Part shown: in pieces, positions 35,121-44,033 of the stretch
Layout of the letters: the number at the start of each line of letters is the position of its first letter
Position numbering within the stretch: position 1 is the first letter of the stretch
Assembly: GCA_964401935.1 (NCBI GenBank)
Contig: CAYOAL010000016.1
Location: 1 to 64,000 of the forward strand
DNA from: JAPYTK01 sp964401935
Lineage (GTDB): Bacteria; Myxococcota_A; Polyangia; Polyangiales; Polyangiaceae
Direction: 5' to 3'
DNA: 64,000 bases
Program-made: the position numbers and the translations under genes
Notes under the pieces: model-generated
Database searches by the model: none
What the model was told of the DNA's origin: nothing
What the model saw: only the letters and a program-made list of their open reading frames with translations

Positions 35121-36149
35121 TCAGCGATAGGTGGCGCTGTTGGCGTCGCCGAGCCACAGCGCGAGCCGTCCGGTGACCACGTTCTCCTCGCCGAGCTCTC
35201 GCGTGGCGATAGCGTGGGCTCGGCGGAGGATTGGGAGCGCCGCGTCGAAGCGACGTTGAGACTGCAAGAGGCGACCGAGGCGTGCGAGCGTGGGGCGAAG
35301 GGCCGCGTCGTCCGGTGCGTGATCGCGCTCGAACGCGGCGAGCGCGCGGCGATAGAGCGCGATGGCGTCGTCGATGCGTTGCTCTTCCTCGCGAAGCGCC
35401 GCGAAGTTGTGAGCGATGCGCGCCTCGAGCTCGCTCGCGCGCGGATCGAGGTGCCGGGCCGTGAGATCGAGCGCGCGTTCGAAGGCGCTCGCCGCCCGCT
35501 CCCGATCTCCCTCGGGGCCACGGAGGGTGGCCTCGTTGTGGAGCACCTCCGCGAGCAGTCGGTCGGTGTTCGGGAGCTGCTCGTAGTGCGCGAGCGCTCG
35601 CTCGAAGTGCCGCCGGCTCTCGTCGAAGCGCTCCTTCTCGGCGAGGAACAGGCCGAGACGATTGTGGGCCGCCGCGCGTGCTCTCGCGTCGTCGGTGTCG
35701 AGCACACGCCTCAAGGCGTCTTCGTAGGCGTGGTCGTCGCCGAGCTGGGCCGCGATCGCTGCGCGCTGCTCGAGCAGCTGGTGGAGGGGGAGCCCCGTCG
35801 GCCCCCGCGCGCGAGGTGCGCGCGGGTTGGCTCGGCCCGGACCGGCGCTCGCCTCGGCCGGGGTCTGCTCGAGCGCGCCCACCGCCCCGGACCGGGCGAT
35901 GGCGAGCGCGCGCTCGCTCGCCAGAGCGGCCCCCTCGCCGTCGCCGTCGGCGAGCCGGGCCGACGCCAACGCGTAGAGCGGTGCGATGAGCTCGGGGTGA
36001 TGGGTGCCGAACCCTCGTTCCACGAGCGCCACGCACGCTTCGGCGGTGCCGCGCGCTGACGCGGCGTCGCCGTCACGCAGCTCACGCGTGAGCCGATCCA
36101 CGAGCTCGTGGTACCGCGGGCGATCGAGGAGACGGCGCAGCCACTTCAT
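35121..36149 (-). CDS. TPR protein
   Basis: 342 residues, cytoplasmic (no signal peptide). TPR-like helix pairs run through the protein (AAAHNRLGLFLAEKERFDESRRHFERALAHYE; ARIAHNFAALREEEQRIDDAIALYRRALAAFE; LARLGRLLQSQRRFDAALPILRRAHAIA), similar to kinesin-light-chain-type TPRs. An Ala/Pro/Arg linker sits near ~95-118. A protein-interaction role is likely. First gene of the minus-strand series 36149 to 32470. Confidence 0.82.
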   Translation of the reverse strand: MKWLRRLLDRPRYHELVDRLTRELRDGDAASARGTAEACVALVERGFGTHHPELIAPLYALASARLADGDGEGAALASERALAIARSGAVGALEQTPAEASAGPGRANPRAPRARGPTGLPLHQLLEQRAAIAAQLGDDHAYEDALRRVLDTDDARARAAAHNRLGLFLAEKERFDESRRHFERALAHYEQLPNTDRLLAEVLHNEATLRGPEGDRERAASAFERALDLTARHLDPRASELEARIAHNFAALREEEQRIDDAIALYRRALAAFERDHAPDDAALRPTLARLGRLLQSQRRFDAALPILRRAHAIATRELGEENVVTGRLALWLGDANSATYR

Positions 36150-36265
36150 GGCGCGTCAGGGTGTAGCGCATCCGGCGGACGAGCGACGCTCGAATCCCGT
36201 GCGCGCCCGCCGACCGCTCGAGTGTCCACGGACGCGCAAGCGGGTGTCTCGAGCGTGGGGCTTCG

Positions 36266-37774
36266 TCACACGGCGCCGTCCATGAAGAGCTTCCCTTTCG
36301 CGGCGCGGGCGGCGGCGTGCCAGGCGTCGAGCTGCGCGACGGTCTTCTTCGCCGCGCGGAGGACCTTGGCGGCGTCGACGAGCGTGCTCACCGCGCTCGC
36401 GTCGAGGGACCAGCAGAGCGCGCTGTCGAACGCAGCACGGCGCAGCTTCACCGGGAGCTTGTCGTTCATCGAGAGCGACGCGTAGCCATCTCCCGGTGTG
36501 GGACCGATGGATTCGGCGGCGATGGCGAGACACTCGGGCACGAGCGACTCCGCCTTCTTGAAGGTGCAGCCCGGCATCTTGCGCCAGTCGGAGGCCATCT
36601 CGAGGGCGACGTCGGCGGCTGGCCGGTCGTGAAGCCGAGCGCCGATGAGGATGAACGAGGCGAGGGCGGCGGCATCCACCGGGGGCTTGGAGCGCAGGAG
36701 GCGTCCGGCCTCTTTGTGGGCCTCGGGGGTGGGCGACAAGCGCAGCGTCTTGGCGTAGGCGTGCACGGCGGGAGGCTTCTTGCTCGCGCGGCAAGCCTCG
36801 GCCAACGCCTGTTGCCGTGTGGTCTCGCCTGCGTCGTGGAGGCGTTGGAGCAGCGTCTCGAGCGCGTGCGTTGCTCGATGCTCCTCTGCGCCAGCGAGCG
36901 CGGCCGGGACGTCGGCCTGCACCCGGTCCGTCGCTTGGGTCACGAGGTCGGCGGACAGCTCGGCGTCGTGGACGACGAGCTCGTACAACGCCGGGAGGAT
37001 GGCTGACACGGGCCCACCGGCGACGACCTCGCGCAGCCAGCGCGCGTCTTCGGCCTGCAGCTCGCCGCCGTCGGGGAGGGCCAGGAGCCGCGCCCGAACG
37101 GCGCGCTCGTTGGTGACGCCAGCGCCGTCGCGTGGCTTCCCCGCCGACCCCACGAGACCCGGCCGCACCTCGAAGGCCGACTCCTCGCCGCGGGCCTCTA
37201 TCGCCAGCCCCTCCGGTGCATTCGCAAGCGCGGCGCGCACCGTCTCGTAGTCGCCGCCCCAGTGGAGGAGGAGCGGAGCCACGAGGTTCCCCTCCTTGTC
37301 GAAGGCTCGCTCGTGCGACTGCTTGTGCCAGAAGACGTAGGAGTACGCTCCGGTGGCGAGCTTGCGCTTGTGCGCCTTCTCAGCGGCATCCTCGTGTCCG
37401 GCAGACTGGGTGATGCGGCGCGTGGACGGCGGGAGCGCGATGAAGCTCCCCCCATCGAGGGTGCGGAAGAACGCCTCGAGGCGAGAGCGATCCGTCGCCC
37501 CACTGGCCTTCGCAGCGACCTTCCTTGGGCTCGCCTTCGCTCCCTGGGGAGGCGTCGCCTGGCTCACCCTCACGTCGCGATAGCCCTTCTTGCGCTTGGC
37601 CGCGGCGAGTCTCTCCGCCAGCGTCTTCGCGGCGGCCGGCGACGCTGCGGTCTGCTCCTTGGTGGCTCCGGCCGCGCCGATCCGCCCCCACGTCGTGGTC
37701 ACGACCGGGCCGCTCACCTCCACCATCCAGAACTTCTTGGACGTGCCCGCCTCGAGCTCCAACCGCACGCGCAT
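36266..37774 (-). CDS. WGR-domain protein
   Basis: 502 residues from the ATG at 37774. The first ~70 are a WGR domain (KKFWMVEVSGPVVTTTWGRIGAAG, then LAERLAAAKRKKGYRDV). WGR domains bind DNA ends or nucleic acids in PARPs and bacterial proteins. No PARP catalytic domain is present. Instead there is a basic linker and a ~370-residue helical region of unknown function (TPEAHKEAGRLLRSKPPVDAAALAS). A TATCCT box ends seven bases before the ATG and there is no Shine-Dalgarno. Confidence 0.82.
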   Translation of the reverse strand: MRVRLELEAGTSKKFWMVEVSGPVVTTTWGRIGAAGATKEQTAASPAAAKTLAERLAAAKRKKGYRDVRVSQATPPQGAKASPRKVAAKASGATDRSRLEAFFRTLDGGSFIALPPSTRRITQSAGHEDAAEKAHKRKLATGAYSYVFWHKQSHERAFDKEGNLVAPLLLHWGGDYETVRAALANAPEGLAIEARGEESAFEVRPGLVGSAGKPRDGAGVTNERAVRARLLALPDGGELQAEDARWLREVVAGGPVSAILPALYELVVHDAELSADLVTQATDRVQADVPAALAGAEEHRATHALETLLQRLHDAGETTRQQALAEACRASKKPPAVHAYAKTLRLSPTPEAHKEAGRLLRSKPPVDAAALASFILIGARLHDRPAADVALEMASDWRKMPGCTFKKAESLVPECLAIAAESIGPTPGDGYASLSMNDKLPVKLRRAAFDSALCWSLDASAVSTLVDAAKVLRAAKKTVAQLDAWHAAARAAKGKLFMDGAV

Positions 37775-37955
37775 GTCCCGAAGGATACGCTCATGGCGCG
37801 CATCTCTCCCCAAGCAACAGCAGAACGCGCGTCCTTCAATCCCCGGGACGAGGGGGGCCGCGGCGTCCTCGACGGGCGCCCGACGAGGGTCGTTGGTAGA
37901 GGCCATCTCCGCCACCGGGGGGCCCGCCGCGTCCTCGACGAGCGTGGGTTGGGTG

Positions 37956-37987
37956 AACCCACGGTGTGCGCCCGCTCACCGTGGGTT
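37956..37987. terminator. hairpin at the end of the ATPase operon
   Basis: A perfect 11-bp inverted repeat: aacccacggtg (37956-37966) and caccgtgggtt (37977-37987), with a 10-base loop. It spans the stop codon of the minus-strand ATPase gene. A third gtgggtt copy lies at 37944-37950. There is no T-tract, so it may be a terminator, an mRNA-stability hairpin or a binding site. Confidence 0.45.
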
Positions 37988-40105
37988 GGGAGAGGGGCCG
38001 CCGTGGATGCGAGCGGCGAGGCAGCCGAGCTCGTGGTGGACGTCTCCGCTCTCGGCCTCGGCGAGCTGGTGGTGGAGGCGGACGGCGTCGCGGCAGGTGT
38101 CGGCCCACGCGCTGGGGAGGGCTTGGCGGATTGGCTCGAACCGCTCGCTCGCTCGCGCGTGGAGCGAGGCGAGGGCGAGCTGATGGTGTGGGTCCGGCGC
38201 GTCCACGTCGGCGCGCTCGATCGCGGTGAGGACGCGCGCGAAGTGTCTCTCCTCGACGGTGGCCACCGCGCCGAGCCAGCCGAGGGCTCGGCTTCGCGTG
38301 TTCGCGTCCGGTGCCTCCAAGGTGGCGACGAGCAGCTCGGCGATCCACGTCGCCGGCGCGGCGGCGGGGGCAGGGGCCGGGCTCGGACAGCGCGGCAGGG
38401 TGCGTCCTGCCGCGTGGAGCGCGCGCGCGGCGTGCTCCACGAGCGCGGCGTGGGCTCGCGGGAGGGCGGCGACGAGGAGCTCGGCGGCGTCGGGGGGGGC
38501 TGGCTCGACGACGGCCATCACGTCGTCGGGTTCGAGGAGCGGAGGGTCGCGCCAGAGCCGCCCTTGGCCGAGGAAGAGCGCCCGCACGAACGGGGCGGCG
38601 GCTACTGCTCGCTTCTCCGCCGGGCGCAGCGACCACGGGTGGCCATGGGGGGAGCGCGCGAGCACCTGCCGGAGCGCGTCGACGGCGTCGGGACCCATGG
38701 TCGCACCACGCTCGACGAAGGTGATGAACGCGCCGCGAGGCGCCTCGGCCTGCGTGCGCAACGTCCGATCGAGCGCGGCCACGCTGGCGAGATCGGCGAG
38801 CTGGCGGCGGCCGAGCGCCTTGCCGAGGTGGGCGTCGAGGAGCTCGCCGGCGCCGTGCACGAGCGCGAGCCGAACCACGGCGCGCAACCCGGCCTCGTCG
38901 AAGCCGAGCCGCGCGGTGGCCGCGAGCTCTGCAGACACCGACTCGCGGTGGTGCGTCAGCCGCGCTTCCAGCTCGCGCACTCGCTCCGCCCACGGCGCAG
39001 TCAGCGGCTCGAGAGCGGCCGGGGTCGGCTCTTCGTGGGCGCTCGCGAGGAGCGTGGCGACCCATCCCGCCCGCGTCTCGTGCCAGCGCGCGTTGCGATA
39101 TTCCAGCCAGTATCGGAACACCGGATCCGCGAGCCGGTACCAGGTCTGGCGACCATCGGAGCGGTGCTTGAGCACGCCGTCGTCGACGAGCCGTCGCGCC
39201 TGGACCGACATCTGGGTGGCCGTGCTCTCGAGCGCGTTGGCGAGCTCGGTGGGGCCGAGCTCGCGGGGGGCGGCGGCGAGGTGGGTGACGATGCGCTGCG
39301 CTTGGGGGGCGAGATCCCGCAGCTTGCTGCGGTTCTGCGGCGTGAACTCGTGCACGACCCGATGCATCAGCTCGGTGGGCGACGCCATGCGATCGCGACG
39401 GCGCGCGAGCCCGAGGGCGATGAGGGTGCGCGGGTTGCCTCCCGCGAGCGTGGACAGCGTTCGTCGGGTCGGTCGCCAGGTGGCGTCGTGCTCCGACTCG
39501 TCGGCCATCCGATCCAAGAGCCCGCCCGCCTCGTCGTCTTCGAGCGGCTCGAGCGGCCACGGATCGAAGGCCGCGAAGAAGGCCTCGTCGGCCACCGTGA
39601 GCTCCCCGGGGAGGGTGGTGCCGGCGCCCACGATCCACACGTCGGGGCCGTCCCCGAGCAGCCTCCGCAGCTCGCGTCGCCCTTGCACGCCGAGCGCACG
39701 CAGCTGTCGATCGAGATCTTCGAACAGCACCACCCGGCGCCTGCCGTCGAAGGGGGCGGGGGACGGCTCTCGCCAGCTCAGCCACGGCCGCCGCTCCGGA
39801 CCCTGCATCATCACGTCGAAGAGCAGGCGCGCCGAACGCATCGCCACCGCATCCTCCGGCACCACGCGAATCGCCACCTCCTTGACGGGGGTGACCGCCT
39901 CGACGGCGGCGATGGCGAGGGTGAGCAGGTGACTCTTGCCGATCCCCGCCGCGCCGTAGAGGTACACCGGCAGCGGCGCGGAGCCGCTCGCGAAGGCGCG
40001 CGCTCCAGCGCGGATGGCGTCGAGCTCTCGCTCGCGGCCCACCGTCCGTGTCTGAAGGGTGCGTGGGCCCTCGCGCCACGGCGAATAGAGATCGATCTCG
40101 ATCAT
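37976..40105 (-). CDS. P-loop ATPase with winged-helix and helical C-terminal region (pair member 2)
   Basis: 709 residues from the ATG at 40105, which overlaps the stop of the upstream ATPase (ATGA). Walker A is GAAGIGKSH (~51-59) and Walker B VVLFEDLD (~125-132). A sensor-like WIVGAGTT follows. A winged-helix segment lies at ~265-345 (LGPTELANALESTATQMSVQARRLVDDGVL, ending LADPVFRYWLEYR), a layout seen in archaeal-type/STAND ATPases. The last ~350 residues are helical and may sense a ligand or partner. Role unknown. Signalling, defence or DNA transactions are all possible. Confidence 0.78.
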   Translation of the reverse strand: MIEIDLYSPWREGPRTLQTRTVGRERELDAIRAGARAFASGSAPLPVYLYGAAGIGKSHLLTLAIAAVEAVTPVKEVAIRVVPEDAVAMRSARLLFDVMMQGPERRPWLSWREPSPAPFDGRRRVVLFEDLDRQLRALGVQGRRELRRLLGDGPDVWIVGAGTTLPGELTVADEAFFAAFDPWPLEPLEDDEAGGLLDRMADESEHDATWRPTRRTLSTLAGGNPRTLIALGLARRRDRMASPTELMHRVVHEFTPQNRSKLRDLAPQAQRIVTHLAAAPRELGPTELANALESTATQMSVQARRLVDDGVLKHRSDGRQTWYRLADPVFRYWLEYRNARWHETRAGWVATLLASAHEEPTPAALEPLTAPWAERVRELEARLTHHRESVSAELAATARLGFDEAGLRAVVRLALVHGAGELLDAHLGKALGRRQLADLASVAALDRTLRTQAEAPRGAFITFVERGATMGPDAVDALRQVLARSPHGHPWSLRPAEKRAVAAAPFVRALFLGQGRLWRDPPLLEPDDVMAVVEPAPPDAAELLVAALPRAHAALVEHAARALHAAGRTLPRCPSPAPAPAAAPATWIAELLVATLEAPDANTRSRALGWLGAVATVEERHFARVLTAIERADVDAPDPHHQLALASLHARASERFEPIRQALPSAWADTCRDAVRLHHQLAEAESGDVHHELGCLAARIHGGPSPNPR

Positions 40106-41277
40106 CGCCAGTGGCCGTAGCGCTCCCACCAGCGCCGGAAGAGCGGGTTCTGGAACGCGAGGCGCTCGCCGCGTTGCGTGAGATAGAACTCGTCGACGAG
40201 CTGCATCATCGCGCGCTCCGCGTCGCCTCGGGTGGCGAGACCGGCGCGGAGACCGGCGGTGATGAGGGTGCTCGGCGGTACGCCGGCGTCGGTGGCCGAG
40301 GCCGCCGAGAGCATCGCCTTGAGCATCGGCGCGCGCTCGCCGTGACGCCGAGCGATGTGGGCGTTGCCCTCGTCGTCGAACAAGTGCCGCATGCGCGGCG
40401 CCAAGAGCTCTTCCACCGCAGCGGCGACGGCCACCTCGTCGACGGGCGCCCCGCGCCGACTCGGAACCTTGGCCGCGATCTGCTTGATCCAGTGCGGGCT
40501 CCCACCCGAGACCGCGTGGGCGTTCTTCGAGGCGAGCGGCGTGCAGTCGACGCCCCGCGCGTTCACCTCCGCCTCGAACAGGCCGATGCCATCGTGCTCG
40601 GCGAGGCCACCGAGCTCGTGGGTGGTGAGGTCGTTGAGCTCGGCGGCAGCGCCCACGCTGCTCGCGAGGCCGGACAGGCCCACCGAGCCGGTGAGCACCA
40701 TCCGCAGCCGCTCCGTGAGGCCCTCGCGCTGCCGCAGGTAGCGGAGCTGGGCGAGCGCTTGCCGCACGCGCGCGTCACCGTCGTCGGCTGCGTCGTCGCC
40801 GGCGTGTTTGCGGCGGAGGCTGTCGAGCCACCACGGCACCTCGTCGAGGAACAGGGCGAGGCGCCGCTTCTTCAGCTTGTCGAGCGCGGCCTCGAGCAGA
40901 TCCTCGAGCGCGTCCCAAGGCGGTCTCACCTCGCCCCCGTCTGCCGAGGCGAAGCCGCGGTCGACCTCCAAGAGGCCCGCCACCTCCACGCGGCGGAGCT
41001 CCTTGAGCTGCTCGAGCATCTTGCGCGGGGCGAGGTCGTCGCGATCGAGCGCGTCGCGGAGGCGTGCCACGGCGCCGGCGACGTCGGTCAACCCCTCCAG
41101 ATCCACGCGCACCGCCACCATGTCGCGCGGCGGGGCCTGGCGCAGGTGTTTGAGCAGCTCCGTCTTCCCGATGCGGCGCGGACCCACGAGGAGCACGCCC
41201 CCGTCGTCGAGACGATCGGTGATGGTGGCCAGATCGCCCGTCCGCCCAAAAAGCGCAACAGGGTTGTTTTGAAACAT
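40102..41277 (-). CDS. archaeal-type P-loop ATPase (pair member 1)
   Basis: 391 residues. Walker A GPRRIGKT (~32-39), Walker B LALFLDEVPWW (~140-150), sensor-1-like VLTGSVG, and a C-terminal helical/winged-helix part ending FQNPLFRRWWERYG. This is the layout of the archaeal ATPase_2-like AAA+ group. The first codons are AT-rich compared with the gene body. It is coupled (ATGA) to a second, larger ATPase, so the two are likely partners. No nuclease, toxin or other effector domain was found in either. Confidence 0.8.
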   Translation of the reverse strand: MFQNNPVALFGRTGDLATITDRLDDGGVLLVGPRRIGKTELLKHLRQAPPRDMVAVRVDLEGLTDVAGAVARLRDALDRDDLAPRKMLEQLKELRRVEVAGLLEVDRGFASADGGEVRPPWDALEDLLEAALDKLKKRRLALFLDEVPWWLDSLRRKHAGDDAADDGDARVRQALAQLRYLRQREGLTERLRMVLTGSVGLSGLASSVGAAAELNDLTTHELGGLAEHDGIGLFEAEVNARGVDCTPLASKNAHAVSGGSPHWIKQIAAKVPSRRGAPVDEVAVAAAVEELLAPRMRHLFDDEGNAHIARRHGERAPMLKAMLSAASATDAGVPPSTLITAGLRAGLATRGDAERAMMQLVDEFYLTQRGERLAFQNPLFRRWWERYGHWR

Positions 41278-41381
41278 TTTCGTTGTGTATCAGCGTCGCC
41301 ACGCGCCGTCCACGTACGACGCGCGTCGGGCGTGCCCCCCCGACCCACACGAGAGATGTTCTCGTCGGGGCGAGTCGCTCC

Positions 41382-42437
41382 TCACGGCGGCGAGGGAGCG
41401 TCGGTGGCCCGGTAGACGCGTAGTCCCTGTTCGTGCGACGCGAGGAACACCCAGCCGTCTCTCGCAACCACCCCGCGTGTCTCGAGCGCTCCAAACTCCT
41501 CCACGTGGGCGCCGACCACGGGGACGGCAGGGTCGCTCACATCGACCGGTGTGAAGGCGCCGTTCAGGTTCCCGGCGAAGAGACAGCTTCCTTCGATGAA
41601 GATCGAGCTGATGCCGTCGGGGAGGGTGGTGTTGGAGACCAACACCGGTGCGCTCGGATCCGCCACATCGAGGACGTAGAGCGACGCGCCGTTGCCGAAG
41701 AACAAGAGGTCGTCTCGAAACCAGAACCCGCGGCTCTCGGTGGCGAACCCGTCCTCGCCGCGGTAGGTGGCCATCACCGCCGGGTTCGACGGATCGGAGA
41801 CGTCGACGAGGAGAATGCGTCCCGCGTCGTTGACCACCACCCGATCCCCGTCGGCCGCGATGTCGGTGTGGTCGCGCTCCTGGAAGTCGGCGTCGGCGAG
41901 CTCGCGCGGAGCCGCCGCGTCGCTCGCGTCGTAGACGTGCAACCCGCGGATCCCCTCGGCGGTGAAGGCCGTGTCGCCGACGAGCGCGATCGCGAGCGCG
42001 TCGTGCCTCCCGTCCGGCATCCCGTCGAAGGCCGTGTTCAGGTAGCGCGGGGCAGCGGGATCCGAGACGTCGAGCGTGAGGAGGCCCTGGATCCCACCCG
42101 CCACGAAGGCCACGCCGTCACGCACCACGAGGTCGTTGACGTACAAGAGCGGCGTCGCCTGCTCGAAGTGAGTGAGCACGCTGGGGTTCGACGGATCGGC
42201 GATGTCGATGGTGCGCAGGCTGAACGCCTCGCTGAGGTAGGCGACGTCTCCGGCGATGGAGAGCGCCGTGCTCGGACCTTCGGTCGCGAGGAACGTCACC
42301 TGTTCGAAGGCTGCCGGGCAGCTCGCGTCGGCGCCGCCCCCGCCGGGGCCGTCGTCGGGGTTTTTGGAACACGCGAGCTGACCCACGCCAAGCACGATTC
42401 CCATGAGCGCCCTCCCGAGCGCTCGCGCGGCGTTCAT
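41382..42437 (-). CDS. LVIVD-repeat beta-propeller lipoprotein
   Basis: 351 residues. The signal peptide ends GQLAC (lipobox, Cys23). The rest is made of LVIVD-type repeats (LRTIDIADPSNPSVLTHF, LLTLDVSDPAAPRYLN, LHVYDASDAAAPRELA, ILLVDVSDPSNPAVMATY, LYVLDVADPSAPVLVS, FTPVDVSDPAVPVVGA), i.e. a predicted six- to seven-bladed propeller. Such proteins are common at myxobacterial cell surfaces. The function is unknown. ATG start at 42437. Confidence 0.85.
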   Translation of the reverse strand: MNAARALGRALMGIVLGVGQLACSKNPDDGPGGGGADASCPAAFEQVTFLATEGPSTALSIAGDVAYLSEAFSLRTIDIADPSNPSVLTHFEQATPLLYVNDLVVRDGVAFVAGGIQGLLTLDVSDPAAPRYLNTAFDGMPDGRHDALAIALVGDTAFTAEGIRGLHVYDASDAAAPRELADADFQERDHTDIAADGDRVVVNDAGRILLVDVSDPSNPAVMATYRGEDGFATESRGFWFRDDLLFFGNGASLYVLDVADPSAPVLVSNTTLPDGISSIFIEGSCLFAGNLNGAFTPVDVSDPAVPVVGAHVEEFGALETRGVVARDGWVFLASHEQGLRVYRATDAPSPP

Positions 42438-42484
42438 CTCAAGGACCAAGTGCTCACCGCACCTCGCGCGTCGGCGGACCGAGC

Positions 42485-43768
42485 TCACTTCGGCGGATCG
42501 ATTACGCCCTTGAGCTGGACGCCGGTCATGTCGCTGTAGGTGTAGGGGCCGCTGCCGATGGTCACCGGCGTGACGGCCCAGGTGTCCGGGTGGATCTTGT
42601 AGGCGGTGTTGGCCTCCTGCGAGACGGTCCACACGAAGCCTTCGAAGTCGACGGCGACGCCCACCATGTTGTTGCCGCCGACGCTCCCGCGCTTCACCAC
42701 CTGCACCGTCTCCAGGTCGACCTGAATGAGATCACCCACGGTGTTGGCGGCCCACGCGTAACCGGCGCTCGCACCGAAGCCGATGGCCACCCCGCGGTTG
42801 AAATCGCCCAAGCCACCCGTCATCACGTAGAGGTTCTCGTTGGTGGTGGGGTCGAAGCGCGAGACGCAGCCGCCGTTGAAGCCGGCCATCCCCGCCGTCC
42901 AGATGCGTCCTTGCACATCGACCGAGATCCCGTACCCGCAGTGCACGGTGTGGGTGTTGTGGTCGTTGAGGTCGTCGAGGCTGATGCGCTCGATGGTGCA
43001 GCTGCCGATCGTGCACTGCATGTCGACCGTCCAGAAGTTGCCCTTGTTGTCGATGGCGCCGCCGTAGTGGCCGAGCGCGGTCTGCGCCTCATCGAGGATC
43101 GCGCCGGTGTCGCCGTCGAGCTTGTACACGGTGCGGTTGGCCATGGCCCCGATGAACACGTGACCCCCTTCGCCGGTGTCGGGATCTTCGGTGCCGTCCC
43201 ATGCGGTGGCCCGCGCGCCGACGGCGCCGCCTCCGAGCGGCGTGTTCCAGAGCATGCACTCGTCTTCGCCCCACGGCTTGACGTCGTCGCCGCCGAAGGA
43301 GGTGTCGATCGTGCCGTTGTTGTTGCGGTCGACGCAGTCGAGGATGTCGGCCGCGAACTTGGTCACGCTCGACGGGCCGCTCGTCGGGTCGCGGTTGGTG
43401 ACCACCGCGTCGCCGTGCAGGTTCACCGAGGTGCGCGAGGGATCGCCAGCGGCGAGCTGCGGGCTCGTCACGTAGCGGGCCTTCTCCTCACCATCGACCG
43501 TGCACACCTTCGAGAGCGTCCCCTCGGCGGTGTTGGCGATCCAGATGAACGACTGCACCGAGCCGGGACACATGTTGGCGCCGGGGGTGCCGCCGCCGGG
43601 GCCGTTGCTCGCGAATCCCCCCGCGCCACCGGTGCCCAAGCCGCCTCCGGAGGACGACGAAGCGCTCGAGCTGCTGCTCGAGCTCGTCGCGCTAGAGCCC
43701 GCCTCGCAGTACGAGAGGCCGAACACGAGGGATGGAAGCACCAAGAAAGCGAGTCGCGAGCTCCTCAT
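42485..43768 (-). CDS. beta-propeller lipoprotein, paralogue of the divergent gene
   Basis: 427 residues; signal peptide ends GLSYC (Cys21). A Ser/Gly-rich linker follows, then an SMP-30/Vgb-like propeller (SFIWIANTAEGTLSKV, TVYKLDGDTGAI, GNFWTVDM, GISVDVQGRIWTAGM, YAWAANTVGDLIQVDL). It shares DPSRTSVN, a CVDRNNNGTIDT-type segment and the terminal YTYSDMTG-x-QL with the divergently transcribed gene. The start could also be the ATG at 43786, but that lies in a promoter-like element. Confidence 0.82.
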   Translation of the reverse strand: MRSSRLAFLVLPSLVFGLSYCEAGSSATSSSSSSSASSSSGGGLGTGGAGGFASNGPGGGTPGANMCPGSVQSFIWIANTAEGTLSKVCTVDGEEKARYVTSPQLAAGDPSRTSVNLHGDAVVTNRDPTSGPSSVTKFAADILDCVDRNNNGTIDTSFGGDDVKPWGEDECMLWNTPLGGGAVGARATAWDGTEDPDTGEGGHVFIGAMANRTVYKLDGDTGAILDEAQTALGHYGGAIDNKGNFWTVDMQCTIGSCTIERISLDDLNDHNTHTVHCGYGISVDVQGRIWTAGMAGFNGGCVSRFDPTTNENLYVMTGGLGDFNRGVAIGFGASAGYAWAANTVGDLIQVDLETVQVVKRGSVGGNNMVGVAVDFEGFVWTVSQEANTAYKIHPDTWAVTPVTIGSGPYTYSDMTGVQLKGVIDPPK

Positions 43769-43776
43769 GACGCGGG

Positions 43777-43816
43777 AATATAGCATCCCTCTACCCCACG
43801 GGTCCCGACGGGACCC
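43777..43816 (-). promoter_or_regulatory. candidate promoter with operator-like palindrome
   Basis: A perfect palindrome gggtcccgacgggaccc (43800-43816; 7-bp arms, 3-base centre) lies 17 bases upstream of a TATATT -10-like box (43782-43777 on the minus strand). The box ends eight bases before the ATG at 43768. The palindrome occupies the -35 position, as expected for an activator or repressor site. Confidence 0.4.
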
Positions 43817-44033
43817 ATCGAGAGTATGATATTTGCCGACACATCCGCACGATCTCGCACCGGACATCGATGGAGCCACGTGGATCTGCGATCGCTCGAT
43901 TTGTCGCGTGTCATCGAACCGATTCGTAGCCAAAGAACGGAAATCAGATAAGCTCATCGGTGGGTACGGATCGTGTACGTGTTGACCGCGTGCGCGTGCG
44001 CCTGGGTGTGGGCTTCGCGTAAGGGAGAATCCG

